From JBEAOO01 sp041164825 (GTDB lineage Bacteria; Pseudomonadota; Gammaproteobacteria; Burkholderiales; Burkholderiaceae_C): a stretch of 31,001 nt of DNA. Position 1 is the stretch's first letter. Each line of letters starts with the position of its first letter. The DNA is taken from the NCBI GenBank assembly GCA_041164825.1, contig JBEAOO010000081.1:1-31001 (forward strand), given 5' to 3'. Positions 7,745-15,675 of the stretch are shown piece after piece. A program made the position numbers and the translations under genes. Below the pieces are notes generated by a model that was given only the letters and a program-made list of their open reading frames with translations, searched no databases and was not told the origin of the DNA.

Positions 7745-8364
7745 CCTCTTCCGCCGCCGCGCGTTTCATCAGTTTTGAAGGCATTGACGGTGCCGGCAAG
7801 TCCACCCACATCGCCGCCGTGGCCGAGCGCCTGCGCGAGCGCGGCGCCACCGTGGTCAGCACCCGCGAGCCCGGCGGCACGCCGCTGGCCGAGCAACTGC
7901 GCAGCCTGGTGCTCAATGTGCCGATGGACCCGCTGACCGAGGCGCTGCTCGTGTTTGCCGCCCGCCGCGACCACGTGCAGCAGGTGATCGAGCCCGCGCT
8001 GGCGCGTGGCGACACTGTGCTCTGCGACCGCTTCACTGACGCCAGCTTTGCCTACCAAGGCAGCGGCCGGGGATTTGATCTGGGGGTGTTGCGCCAGCTC
8101 GAAACCTGGGTCCACGGCCAGCGCCAGCCCGACCTCACGATTTGGTTCGACCTGCCGGCCGAAACCGCGGCCGAGCGCCGCGGCGCCGCCCGCGCACCCG
8201 ACCGTTTTGAGGCCCAAGACCTGGCCTTTTTCGAGCGCGTGCGCCAGGGTTACCAAGCGCGCATGGACGCCGACCCGGGCCGCTTCGCACGCATTGATTC
8301 GAGCCTCGACATCGCCGCCGTGGGCGCGCAAATCGTGCGCGCTTTGGAGAGCCGCTCGTGGTGA
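7741..8364 (+). CDS. tmk: Thymidylate kinase
   Basis: Phosphorylates dTMP to dTDP with ATP, an essential step for DNA precursors. The 207-residue protein has the P-loop FEGIDGAGKST at residues 12-22, the DRF motif at 96-98 with SFAYQG just after, and the TREPGGTPLAE dTMP-binding segment at about 41-51. A lid region with Arg residues (AERRGAARAPDRFE) follows. The start overlaps the mltG stop (ATGA). The end overlaps the holB start by seven bases. Confidence 0.97.
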   Translation: MTSSAAARFISFEGIDGAGKSTHIAAVAERLRERGATVVSTREPGGTPLAEQLRSLVLNVPMDPLTEALLVFAARRDHVQQVIEPALARGDTVLCDRFTDASFAYQGSGRGFDLGVLRQLETWVHGQRQPDLTIWFDLPAETAAERRGAARAPDRFEAQDLAFFERVRQGYQARMDADPGRFARIDSSLDIAAVGAQIVRALESRSW

Positions 8365-9386
8365 GCCCGCTGGTCGGGCCCGACGGCACGCTGCCTCTGC
8401 CGTGGCTGGCCGCCCCGCTGCACGACGCGCTGCACCACCGCCGCGGCCACGCGCTGCTGGTGCATGGCGTGCCTGGTGTGGGGCAGTTCGAACTGTCGAT
8501 GTGTCTGGCCCAAGCTTGGTTGTGCGACGCGCCCTTGGCCGGCCAAGCCTGCGGCCGGTGCGCCAGTTGCAAGCTGGTGCAAGCGCATTCGCACCCCGAC
8601 TTGATGGTGCTCTTGCCCGAGGCGCTGCGCGAAGAACTCGGCTGGACCGGTGGCGACGAGGGCGAAGGCAGCAGCGACAAAGCCAGCAAGGCCAAGCCCA
8701 GCAAAGACATCAAGGTCGATGCCGTGCGCGGCGCCGTGGCCTTTGCTCAAACCACCGCCGGCCGTGGCAAAGGCAAGGTGCTGGTGCTGCACCCGGCCGA
8801 GCGCATGAACGGCATCTCGGCCAACACCCTGCTCAAGACGCTGGAAGAGCCGCCCGGCAACGCCCGCTTCGTGCTCAGTTGCGCTGCGCCCGAGGCGCTG
8901 CTGCCCACCATCCGCAGCCGCTGCCAAGCCCTGCACATGGGCTTGCCCGATCCGGCCGAGGCGCTGCACTGGTTGCAAGGGCAGGGCGTGACGCAGCCCG
9001 AGGTGCTGCTCACGGCCACCGGTGGACAGGTGCTCGATGTGTTGCAGTGGCGTGCCCTTGGCATCGACGCGCGCCTGTGGCAGGGCCTGCCCGGCCAGCT
9101 GCTGCGCGGTGATGTGACCGGCTTGGCGGCCTTGCCGCTGCCCTGGGTGGTGCAGAGTTTGCAAAAGCTGTGTCACGACGCGCTCTGCGCCAGCGTCGGC
9201 GCTGCACCGCGATACTTTGCCGCCAGCGCCGTGCCCACCGGCTTGGCCTTGCCCGCGCTCAATGCCTGGGGCAGGGCGCTGGCGAAGTCGGCCCGCCAGG
9301 CCGAGCACCCCTGGAACGCCGGCCTGATGTGCGAGGCACTGGTGTTGCAGGCGCGTGAAGTATTGAACGGCAGACACACGGGCTGA
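8358..9386 (+). CDS. holB: DNA polymerase III subunit delta prime
   Basis: Component of the clamp-loader complex that places the beta sliding clamp on DNA. The 342-residue product begins at GTG 8358, overlapping tmk. A second GTG follows immediately. It has the four-cysteine zinc module (Cys56, 65, 68, 71; ACGRCASCK), the VDAVRGAV region, NTLLKTLEEPP (sensor/arginine-finger region) and the TIRSRCQ SRC motif. The loop VHGVPGVGQFELS keeps a P-loop-like shape but has Gln where ATP-binding Lys would be, consistent with the non-hydrolysing delta prime subunit. A short charged insert (GGDEGEGSSDKASKAKPSKD) precedes the VDAVRG segment. Confidence 0.93.
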   Translation: MVSPLVGPDGTLPLPWLAAPLHDALHHRRGHALLVHGVPGVGQFELSMCLAQAWLCDAPLAGQACGRCASCKLVQAHSHPDLMVLLPEALREELGWTGGDEGEGSSDKASKAKPSKDIKVDAVRGAVAFAQTTAGRGKGKVLVLHPAERMNGISANTLLKTLEEPPGNARFVLSCAAPEALLPTIRSRCQALHMGLPDPAEALHWLQGQGVTQPEVLLTATGGQVLDVLQWRALGIDARLWQGLPGQLLRGDVTGLAALPLPWVVQSLQKLCHDALCASVGAAPRYFAASAVPTGLALPALNAWGRALAKSARQAEHPWNAGLMCEALVLQAREVLNGRHTG

Positions 9387-9412
9387 CGCAGCGTTTCGCT
9401 ACACTCATTCGA

Positions 9413-9802
9413 ATGAGCGATCTCAGTCTCCGTCCCAACGGGCCGCCACCGGCCGCCAGCACCACGCGGCCCAGCGTCATCCAGTTGGTGTTCCGCGAAA
9501 AAAGCGCGCTCTACGCGGCCTATGTGCCGCTGTTCACTGATGGCGGTCTGTTTGTGCCCACCACACGCGACTACCGGCTGGGCGAAGACATCTACCTGCT
9601 GCTCTCGCTGCCCGACGACCCGCAGCGCCACCCGGTGGCCGGCAAGGTCGCCTGGCTCACGCCGCCCAACACCTCGGGTGGCCGCACCCAGGGCGTGGGC
9701 GTGCGCTTCCCGCCCGATGAAAAAACGCGCGGGCTGAAGATCAAGATCGAAGAGATCTTGGGCACCGCCATCTCCTCGGCCAAACCCACACAAACCATTT
9801 GA
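9413..9802 (+). CDS. pilZ: PilZ-domain type IV pilus protein
   Basis: A 129-residue PilZ-domain protein with FTDGGLFVPT, GEDIYLLLSLPDD and VAGKVAWLTPP, all characteristic of the PilZ protein that works with the pilus assembly ATPase PilB. The canonical c-di-GMP-binding RxxxR motif is absent, as in the founding PilZ of Pseudomonas and Xanthomonas. It may therefore act by protein contacts and not as a c-di-GMP receptor. It lies between holB and tatD, the same place as in Pseudomonas and many betaproteobacteria. No other pilus gene is in the window. Confidence 0.9.
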   Translation: MSDLSLRPNGPPPAASTTRPSVIQLVFREKSALYAAYVPLFTDGGLFVPTTRDYRLGEDIYLLLSLPDDPQRHPVAGKVAWLTPPNTSGGRTQGVGVRFPPDEKTRGLKIKIEEILGTAISSAKPTQTI

Positions 9803-9990
9803 GCGGCCACTTGGCCGGGGGTGTTGGCAGCCACGCGGCCTGCGGTTTGCGGTTTGCGGCTTGGCCGGCAACGCCAGCGCCTGGCCTGTCGGGCGCACTC
9901 CTCTCCCTTTCGCTCCGCGCGGCGCATGGCCGGCATCTGCTGCTGGCGCGCCACCTCCGACCCCGCCTCCACCCGCACCGTCTGACCCCG

Positions 9991-10785
9991 ATGTTTGTTG
10001 ACTCCCACTGCCACCTGACCTTCCCCGAACTGCAGGCCCGTTGGCCGGAAATTCAGGCCGAGATGCGCACCGCGCAGGTCGACCGTGCGCTGTGCATTTG
10101 CACCACGCTCGAAGAGTTTGACCAGGTGCAGGCCTTTGCTGCTGCGCACGAGGGCCTGTGGTCCAGCGTCGGCGTGCATCCCGACAACGAAGGCGTGCGT
10201 GAACCCACGCTTGACGATCTGCTGGCCGGTGCGGCCCGCCCCAAGGTGGTGGCCATCGGCGAAACCGGGCTCGACTACTTCCGTCTCAACGGCCGCAGCG
10301 TGGCTGACATGGCCTGGCAGCGTGAGCGTTTTCGGGTGCACATCCGCGCCAACCTCGCCACCGGCCTGCCGCTGGTGGTTCACACCCGCTCGGCGTCGGA
10401 CGACACGGTGGCGGTGCTGAAAGAGGAGGGCGCTCGGCGGGCCACCGGCGTGTTCCATTGTTTTACGGAGTCCGAGGCTGTGGCCCGAGCCGCGCTCGAC
10501 CTCGGTTTCTACATCTCGTTTTCCGGCATCCTCACCTTCAAAACCGCGGCCGACCTGCGCGAGGTAGCGCGTTTCGTGCCCCTCGACCGCTGCCTGATCG
10601 AGACCGACAGCCCCTACTTGGCACCCATGCCTTACCGCGGTAAAACCAACACGCCGGCCTATGTGCCTTTCGTGGCGCAGCAGCTGGCTGCGATCAAGGG
10701 GCTTGAGGTTGAGGCGGTGGCCGAGGCCACAGCGACCAACTTCCACACTTTGTTTGCGCGCACGCGCACGGAGGTCGCGGCGTGA
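9991..10785 (+). CDS. tatD: TatD-family metal-dependent hydrolase/deoxyribonuclease
   Basis: A 264-residue TIM-barrel hydrolase. Metal ligands are visible: HCH at residues 6-8 (MFVDSHCHLTF), Glu in AIGETGLDYF, His in VVHTRSA and GVFHCFTE, and Asp in LIETDSPYLAP. Family members show 3'-5' exonuclease or D-aminoacyl-tRNA deacylase activity; the YcfH/YabD subgroup found next to holB is less studied. The frame is open for another 64 codons back to a TTG that overlaps the pilZ stop. The ATG at 9991 gives the normal family N-terminus, and the extension looks non-coding. The TGA overlaps the GTG start of the ankyrin gene (GTGA). Confidence 0.93.
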   Translation: MFVDSHCHLTFPELQARWPEIQAEMRTAQVDRALCICTTLEEFDQVQAFAAAHEGLWSSVGVHPDNEGVREPTLDDLLAGAARPKVVAIGETGLDYFRLNGRSVADMAWQRERFRVHIRANLATGLPLVVHTRSASDDTVAVLKEEGARRATGVFHCFTESEAVARAALDLGFYISFSGILTFKTAADLREVARFVPLDRCLIETDSPYLAPMPYRGKTNTPAYVPFVAQQLAAIKGLEVEAVAEATATNFHTLFARTRTEVAA

Positions 10786-11441
10786 AAAAGCTCAACCATT
10801 ACATGAAGTTGGCGGTCTATCTGGCTGTCAACATTGGATTTTCGTCAGCCATGGCGCAAACCGATGATGCGGTGTTCACCGCCATCAAGCGCGACAACCG
10901 CAGCGCCATGAGCAGCGCGCTCGTGCAAGGCAGCAACCCGAACGCACGTGACGACAAAGGCCAGTTGGCCCTGTTGCTGGCCTTGCAACTCGAATCGCTG
11001 AACGCCGCAGAAGGGCTGTTTGACTCGCCCGGTTTGGACGTGAACGCCCCGAACCAAGCCGGAGAAACCGCGCTGATGATGGCCGCACTCAAAGGCCAGC
11101 GGGCGTGGTGCGAGCGTTTGCTCGCGCGCGGTGCCGCCGTCAACCGCGAAGGCTGGACGCCGCTGCACTACGCCGCCAGCGGGCCTGACGCCAGCATCGT
11201 GCCGCTCTTGCTGGACCGCGGCGCCGACATCAATGCGCCGTCGCCCAACGGCAGCACGCCGCTGATGATGGCCGCGGGTTATGGCGCCGAAGCCAGCCTG
11301 GACGCCTTGCTGGCCCGTGGCGCCGACCCGCGCAAGGTCAACGAACGCGGCTTGAACGTGGTCGATTTTGCCAAACTCAGCGGACGCGAATCGCTGGTCA
11401 AACGCTTGCTGTCCATGCCGGCCTTGGTGCAGGCGCGCTGA
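10782..11441 (+). CDS. Exported ankyrin-repeat protein
   Basis: A 219-residue protein starting with GTG that overlaps the tatD stop. Residues 1-25 form a Sec-type signal peptide (basic start, hydrophobic LAVYLAVNIGFSSAMA, cleavage near AMA-Q). The rest is four to five ankyrin repeats, seen from repeated GxTALMMAALKGQ, GWTPLHYAASG, GADINAPSPNGSTPLMMAAGYGA and GADPRKVNERG units. The product is probably a periplasmic protein-binding module with no enzymatic motif. It is the last gene of the mltG-to-tatD run and is convergent with the small gene at 11506-11769. Partner proteins are unknown. Confidence 0.88.
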   Translation: MKKLNHYMKLAVYLAVNIGFSSAMAQTDDAVFTAIKRDNRSAMSSALVQGSNPNARDDKGQLALLLALQLESLNAAEGLFDSPGLDVNAPNQAGETALMMAALKGQRAWCERLLARGAAVNREGWTPLHYAASGPDASIVPLLLDRGADINAPSPNGSTPLMMAAGYGAEASLDALLARGADPRKVNERGLNVVDFAKLSGRESLVKRLLSMPALVQAR

Positions 11442-11505
11442 ACCCCCGGGAGTCTGCGCGTCAGGGTGGCCTGGGCGCAGAGGCGCGGCGGAAGCCCGTC
11501 GGTGC

Positions 11506-11769
11506 TCAACTCAACGTGTCGCCTGTATCGGCAACGTTGTCCGCGTCGTCGCGCAGCGGTGCGTCGGGCTCGTCGTCCACCAATGTGTCAAAGCGCGCCA
11601 TCGCATCGGCCGCGGCCGAGCGGACGCTGATCGTGTCCAGCGGCCGGCAAATGCGGCTTTGCAGGCGGCTCAAACGATCGGTGCGCTCCAGCGCGGCAAA
11701 CACCGCGTCGGGCGACATCATCAGCGCGAAGGGGTTGGCCCGCAGCGATTGGGGATTCGACTTTTCCAT
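11506..11769 (-). CDS. Small acidic hypothetical protein
   Basis: An 87-residue protein starting MEKSNPQSLRANPFALMMSP. It has a helical middle (AVFAALERTDRLSRLQSRI) and a strongly acidic C-terminus (LVDDEPDAPLRDDADNVADTGD). The ribosome binding site GGAGAG, six bases before the ATG, supports a real gene. The NPFALMMSP-type start resembles small conserved proteins of the Comamonadaceae, but I know of no function. No membrane segment or metal motif is seen. Confidence 0.65.
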   Translation of the reverse strand: MEKSNPQSLRANPFALMMSPDAVFAALERTDRLSRLQSRICRPLDTISVRSAAADAMARFDTLVDDEPDAPLRDDADNVADTGDTLS

Positions 11770-12066
11770 GGTGACTCTCCAGTGCTCGGTGGCTGAGGGT
11801 TTCAGCAGCGAGTGAGTTCAATGTAGGCGTGGCCGCAGTGGCGCGCAGTCGGCGCACCACCATGTTCCTTGTCGGAATCAGGCTGACAAGACCTCGCCTG
11901 ATTGATCAAGTCAGCACTCAAGTTTCCGATGCGTAGCGGCAGTGAGACGTGGCACCGCGACATATCACCAACGATGCGCCACGATGTATATTATGTAAAC
12001 CAATGAGAATGGCTGCTTGAATGCACACTCCGCCGCGCAGCCAACAACCCTCGTGGCCTGTCGGCT
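11770..12066. other. Gene-free interval with one stem-loop and AT-rich stretch
   Basis: It lies between the two-component system end and the start of the small acidic gene. It contains an inverted repeat AATCAGGC (11876-11883) / GCCTGATT (11896-11903) with a 12-base loop. It also has an AT-rich segment (TATATTATGTAAACC, about 11987-12001) that could hold a promoter. No convincing open frame or RNA gene was seen. Confidence 0.4.
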
Positions 12067-12792
12067 TCAGCCGTCGGGGGCGCTCATGGCCTGAAACTTG
12101 TAGCCCAGCCCGTATACCGACACGATCATGTCTGCGCCCGGTCGCACCTCACTCAGTTTGCGGCGCAGCTTTTTGACATGGCTGTCTACCGTGCGGTCCG
12201 CCACCACGCGCTCGTCGCGGTACATGGTGTCCATCAGCTGATCGCGGCTGTAGATGCGGCCGGGTTGGGCGGCCAGGGTGCGGAGCAAATGCAATTCCAC
12301 GGCGGTGAGGCCGAGGTCGCGGCTGTCGAGCGTGGCGCGGCCGCTGGGCACGTCGATCACCAAGCCGGCCGTGCCGTGGGCCCACCCATCGGCGGCCGCG
12401 GGCGGTGTGCGCCGGCGCAGCACCGCCTTCACGCGTGCCACCACCTCGCGCGGGCTGAAGGGTTTGCAGATGTAGTCATCGGCGCCGAGTTCCAGCCCGA
12501 GCAGGCGGTCGAGCTCTTCCACGCGGGCGGTCACCATCAAGATGGCGGGACGGGGATGGCCGCCGGGCAAGGCACCGCTGGTGAGTGCGCGGCAGATGTC
12601 GAGCCCGCTTTTTCCGGGCAGCATCAGGTCGAGCAGCAGCACATCGGCCGGGTGCTGTGCCAGCCAGGGCGCCACCTCGTCACCGCGTGCCAAGCGGTGG
12701 GTGTCGTAGCCGGCTTGGCGCAGGTAATCCACCAGCACGCCGGCGATCACGTCGTCGTCCTCGGTCACCACGACGCGCGCGGCATCAGCCAT
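12067..12792 (-). CDS. OmpR-family response regulator, BaeR-like
   Basis: A 241-residue transcription regulator. The receiver domain has acidic residues E11-D14, phospho-acceptor Asp55 (LLLDLMLPG) and Lys110 (YICKPFSP). The winged-helix DNA-binding domain contains RVVADRTVDSHVKKLRRKL and SVYGLGYKF, very similar in wording to BaeR. Its start codon overlaps the end of the sensor-kinase gene by eight bases, so the two form a pair. The operon is divergent from the PepSY/DUF2271/ApbE/diflavin run, whose promoter it may control. The true inducing signal is unknown. Confidence 0.9.
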   Translation of the reverse strand: MADAARVVVTEDDDVIAGVLVDYLRQAGYDTHRLARGDEVAPWLAQHPADVLLLDLMLPGKSGLDICRALTSGALPGGHPRPAILMVTARVEELDRLLGLELGADDYICKPFSPREVVARVKAVLRRRTPPAAADGWAHGTAGLVIDVPSGRATLDSRDLGLTAVELHLLRTLAAQPGRIYSRDQLMDTMYRDERVVADRTVDSHVKKLRRKLSEVRPGADMIVSVYGLGYKFQAMSAPDG

Positions 12793-14323
12793 GGAAGGGC
12801 TCCTCGCCGACCCCGGGCAATGCGATGTCCCACGCCAGGCCACCGAGCGGGCTGGCTGACGGGGTGAGCGTGCCGCCGTGCCCTTCCACCATGGCGCGCA
12901 CGATGGCCAGCCCCAGGCCCGAGCCACCGCTGGCACGAGAGCGCGAGTCGTCGACGCGGAACAGGCGCTCGGTGAGGCGCGGCAAATCGGCGGCAGACAC
13001 ACCCGGGGCGCTGTCTTCCCAGCACAAATGGACCGCCCTGCCCTGGCGCGCCACGCGCACGGCCAAGCGTGCTGGTGAGTCGCAGTAGCGCAGTGTGTTT
13101 TGCAGCAGGTTGCCCAGCACCTGTTGCAGGCGCACGGCATCGGCGCGCACCAGCAGGCCTGGCTGCCGGCCGTCTGCCAGATCCAACTGCACTTGCAGGC
13201 CGACGCAGGGCACCGGCGGGTGGTCGAAGAAATTGCGCACCAACTCGCCCAGGTCGAGCACTTCGGCGCGGAGCTCCAGCGCGCCCAAGTCTGAGAGCGA
13301 GAGCAGTCGCAAATCGTCCACCAGCCGGGTCAGGCGGTGCACCTGTTGCGCCAGCGACTCGAAGCGCTCCGGCGTGGGCTGGCGCACGCCATCTTGCAGC
13401 GCTTCGATTTCGGCCTGCAGGCCGGCCAAAGGCGTGCGCAGTTCATGGGCGATGTCGGCGATCCAGCGCTGGCGCGCGCGCTGGGCGGCTTGCAGAGAGC
13501 TCGCCATGCGGTTGAAGTCGTCGGCCAGGCGCGCCAGTTCGTCGTGGCCTTGGTGGGGCAGGCGCACCGCGTAGTCGCCCTGGGCGACGGCGGCGGCAGC
13601 GGCGCCCAGCACCACCAAACGCCGCCCCAGCCAGCCTGAAATGACTGCTGCGTTGACCAGCACGGCGCCCAGCATGCCCGCTGCAATCACCGCAAACTGC
13701 CGCCCTTGTTGGGCTGAAATGGCGCCCTCCAGTGAGGCCACGAGCTCGCGCCGGGGCGTGCGGCCGAGGTAGCCCACCACATGGCCTTGGCTGGTGATGA
13801 TGGGCAGCAGCAGCGCTTGGTCGGCGCGCGCTTGTGAACCGATCTGCGCTTGGCGGTGGGCGTCGAGCAGCAGCAGGCGGCCTTCGCTCCAGCTGTCGCC
13901 ATGGGACTCGCGTTCACCCTTGCGGCCGTCATCGTCGGCGTCACCTCCGGCGGGGTTGGGCGCCCTGTCGCGCCGGTCTTTGCCGCCCACAGGCAGGCCG
14001 AGTTCGTCACGCAGCACGGCGTGCCAGGCCTCGTGGTCGGCCACCAGCCACTGCCAGCTGCCGTGCTCGGCGTGGCCTTGCGCCAGGCGCTCCACCAGGG
14101 GTGCCATGCGCGCTTCGTCAGCGCGGTTGAGGTAGGTGCTCAGGCCCTGGTCAAAGCTCCAGCCGTGCACCAGGTAGGCCGCCAGCACCACCAGCACATT
14201 GACGCCGGCGATGCCAAGAAAAAGCTTCACGCGCAGTGAGTCGAGCCTGCGCCACCAGCGTGCAGCGAGGCGAGGTGCCGATGCGGCAGGCACAGCAGGC
14301 AAGGGCTTCAATGAGGTGGTCAC
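12785..14323 (-). CDS. Membrane sensor histidine kinase, BaeS-like
   Basis: A 512-residue kinase if the GTG at 14321-14323 is used; an ATG at 14356 would add 11 residues. It has TM1 at about residues 34-53, a periplasmic sensor region at about 54-208, and TM2 at about 209-230. A HAMP segment follows (RLVVLGAAAAAVAQGDYAVRL). The phospho-acceptor is His293 in IADIAHELRTPLAG, and the ATPase domain carries GNLLQNTLRY and GGSGLGLAIVRAMVEGHGG. The periplasmic part contains a low-complexity charged patch at about 112-147 rich in Asp, Gly, Arg, Glu and His, which could bind metal or be a disordered loop. It is paired with the downstream response regulator. Confidence 0.9.
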   Translation of the reverse strand: MTTSLKPLPAVPAASAPRLAARWWRRLDSLRVKLFLGIAGVNVLVVLAAYLVHGWSFDQGLSTYLNRADEARMAPLVERLAQGHAEHGSWQWLVADHEAWHAVLRDELGLPVGGKDRRDRAPNPAGGDADDDGRKGERESHGDSWSEGRLLLLDAHRQAQIGSQARADQALLLPIITSQGHVVGYLGRTPRRELVASLEGAISAQQGRQFAVIAAGMLGAVLVNAAVISGWLGRRLVVLGAAAAAVAQGDYAVRLPHQGHDELARLADDFNRMASSLQAAQRARQRWIADIAHELRTPLAGLQAEIEALQDGVRQPTPERFESLAQQVHRLTRLVDDLRLLSLSDLGALELRAEVLDLGELVRNFFDHPPVPCVGLQVQLDLADGRQPGLLVRADAVRLQQVLGNLLQNTLRYCDSPARLAVRVARQGRAVHLCWEDSAPGVSAADLPRLTERLFRVDDSRSRASGGSGLGLAIVRAMVEGHGGTLTPSASPLGGLAWDIALPGVGEEPFHG

Positions 14324-14408
14324 GGCGGCAAGACTACAGCCCAAAACGTCAAGCATTGTGAAGCGCGCGTCCACATTGCTTGCGAATTCACCGCCTATCG
14401 TGAGCGCC

Positions 14409-15113
14409 ATGAATTCCTCCGTCCGCGCCCAAACGCCACCCGCGCCAACGCGCGCTGAGCCCGCACCGGCCGCCGTGGAGCCAACCGCCATGGACAACAC
14501 CGCCGAGCGCCGAGCGCGCTGGCGCAAAACGCTCTACCAATGGCACTGGATCAGCTCGGCGCTCAGCCTGGTGGGCATGCTGCTGTTTGCCCTCACCGGC
14601 ATCACGCTCAACAACGCCGGCACGTTTGAATCGAGCAAGCCGGTGGTGACGCGCCATGAAGCCGTGTTGCCGGCCGCACTGCTCGCGCCGTTGAAGGCCG
14701 ATCCCGCAGGCAACGACGCCGCCCTGCCCGCCCCTGTGCGAGCTTGGTTGGGCGCGCAGTGGGGCGTGTCGCTGCCAGCGCTGGCGGGTGATTGGTCCGC
14801 GGCCGAGGTGGTGGTGGATGTGCAATCGCCGGGTGTTGACGCGCTGCTGCGCATCGACCGCCGCACCGGCCGCGCCGAGCTGGAGCGGGGCGACCGCGGC
14901 TGGGTGGCCTACCTCAACGACCTGCACAAAGGCCGCCACGCGGGGGTGGCGTGGAGCTGGTTTCTCGACCTGTTTGCCGGCGCGGTTTTGCTGTTCTCCA
15001 TCACCGGCCTGCTGATTTTGCAACTTCATGCTGCCGCGCGGCCGCTGGTGTGGCCCATCACGGCGCTGGGTCTGGTGCTGCCGGTGCTGCTGGCCTTGCT
15101 CTTGATTCACTGA
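14409..15113 (+). CDS. PepSY-associated transmembrane protein
   Basis: A 234-residue inner-membrane protein. A Pro/Ala-rich cytosolic start is followed by basic RRARWRKTLYQWHWIS and TM1 (about 47-67). A periplasmic loop of about 110 residues follows, then TM2 (about 183-205) and TM3 (about 212-233). Histidines lie at the membrane edges (His46 in WHW, His163 and His167 in LHKGRH), in positions typical of PepSY-TM proteins proposed to bind heme. The role inferred from context is passing electrons across the membrane to the exported DUF2271 flavoprotein encoded next. It is divergent from the sensor-kinase gene, with only 85 bp between starts. Confidence 0.83.
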   Translation: MNSSVRAQTPPAPTRAEPAPAAVEPTAMDNTAERRARWRKTLYQWHWISSALSLVGMLLFALTGITLNNAGTFESSKPVVTRHEAVLPAALLAPLKADPAGNDAALPAPVRAWLGAQWGVSLPALAGDWSAAEVVVDVQSPGVDALLRIDRRTGRAELERGDRGWVAYLNDLHKGRHAGVAWSWFLDLFAGAVLLFSITGLLILQLHAAARPLVWPITALGLVLPVLLALLLIH

Positions 15114-15144
15114 TTCTTTCCATCCCATTTCACAAGGACTCCCG

Positions 15145-15675
15145 ATGACAATTTCTCCCGTCGTGCGCATGAGCATGGTGCTGGGCAGCGTGGCCTGCAC
15201 CTGGCCCGCCTGGGCTGCGGCCGACATTCAACTCAAGCTCGACATACCGCAGCCCGAAGGCTCGCGCGTGACGCGGCCCTATGTGGCGGTGTGGATCGAA
15301 AAGGCCTCGGACCACAGCTTTGCTGGCAACCTGGCCCTCTGGTACGACCAGAAAAAGCGCAACAACGCCGGCACCAAATGGCTCAAAGACATGCGCGATT
15401 GGTGGCGTGCCGCAGGCAACGCGACCGACTTGCCGTTGGACGGTGTGAGCGGCGCCACCCGCGCGCCGGGCGAGCAGCTGCTGACGCTCGGCGGCAGCGA
15501 GGCGCTCGCCAAATTGCCAGCCGGCAATTACGAGATCGTGGTGGAAGCTGCGCGCGAACACGGCGGCCACGACACCGTGCGGCTGCCCCTGCAGTGGCCG
15601 CTGCGCAGCGTGCAACAAGCGCAGGCGCAAGGCCGCGAAGAACTCGGCGCCGTGCGCTTGGCCGCCAAGCCATGA
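15145..15675 (+). CDS. Exported DUF2271 protein, probable FMN-carrying flavoprotein
   Basis: A 176-residue protein with a Sec-type signal peptide (cleavage near WAAA, about residue 25) and the DUF2271 domain (PYVAVWIEKASDH, NLALWYDQKKR, KDMRDWWRAAG). Residues 99-105 read D-G-V-S-G-A-T. This fits the D-x-x-S/T-G-A-T/S consensus for covalent FMN attachment by ApbE, as in RnfG and NqrC; Thr105 would be the acceptor. Family members are reported near ApbE and PepSY proteins in surveys of bacterial flavinylation. It is preceded by AAGGA (15134-15138). The stop overlaps the apbE start (ATGA), so modifier and substrate are co-translated. Electron carriage in the periplasm is inferred. Confidence 0.87.
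   Translation: MTISPVVRMSMVLGSVACTWPAWAAADIQLKLDIPQPEGSRVTRPYVAVWIEKASDHSFAGNLALWYDQKKRNNAGTKWLKDMRDWWRAAGNATDLPLDGVSGATRAPGEQLLTLGGSEALAKLPAGNYEIVVEAAREHGGHDTVRLPLQWPLRSVQQAQAQGREELGAVRLAAKP

Noticed and set aside
9799..9990. 64-codon in-frame extension of tatD starting at a TTG overlapping the pilZ stop
   Set aside because: The extension is rich in Arg, His, Leu and Ala with no resemblance to TatD N-termini, whereas the ATG at 9991 begins the standard MFVDSHCH motif.
11876..11903. AATCAGGC / GCCTGATT stem-loop as a terminator or riboswitch
   Set aside because: The 12-base loop and lack of a T-tract or conserved core do not support either; it is kept only as an unexplained inverted repeat.
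12793..13140. Extension of the response regulator upstream of 12792
   Set aside because: It lies inside the sensor-kinase gene in another frame. The receiver domain starts normally at the ATG at 12792.
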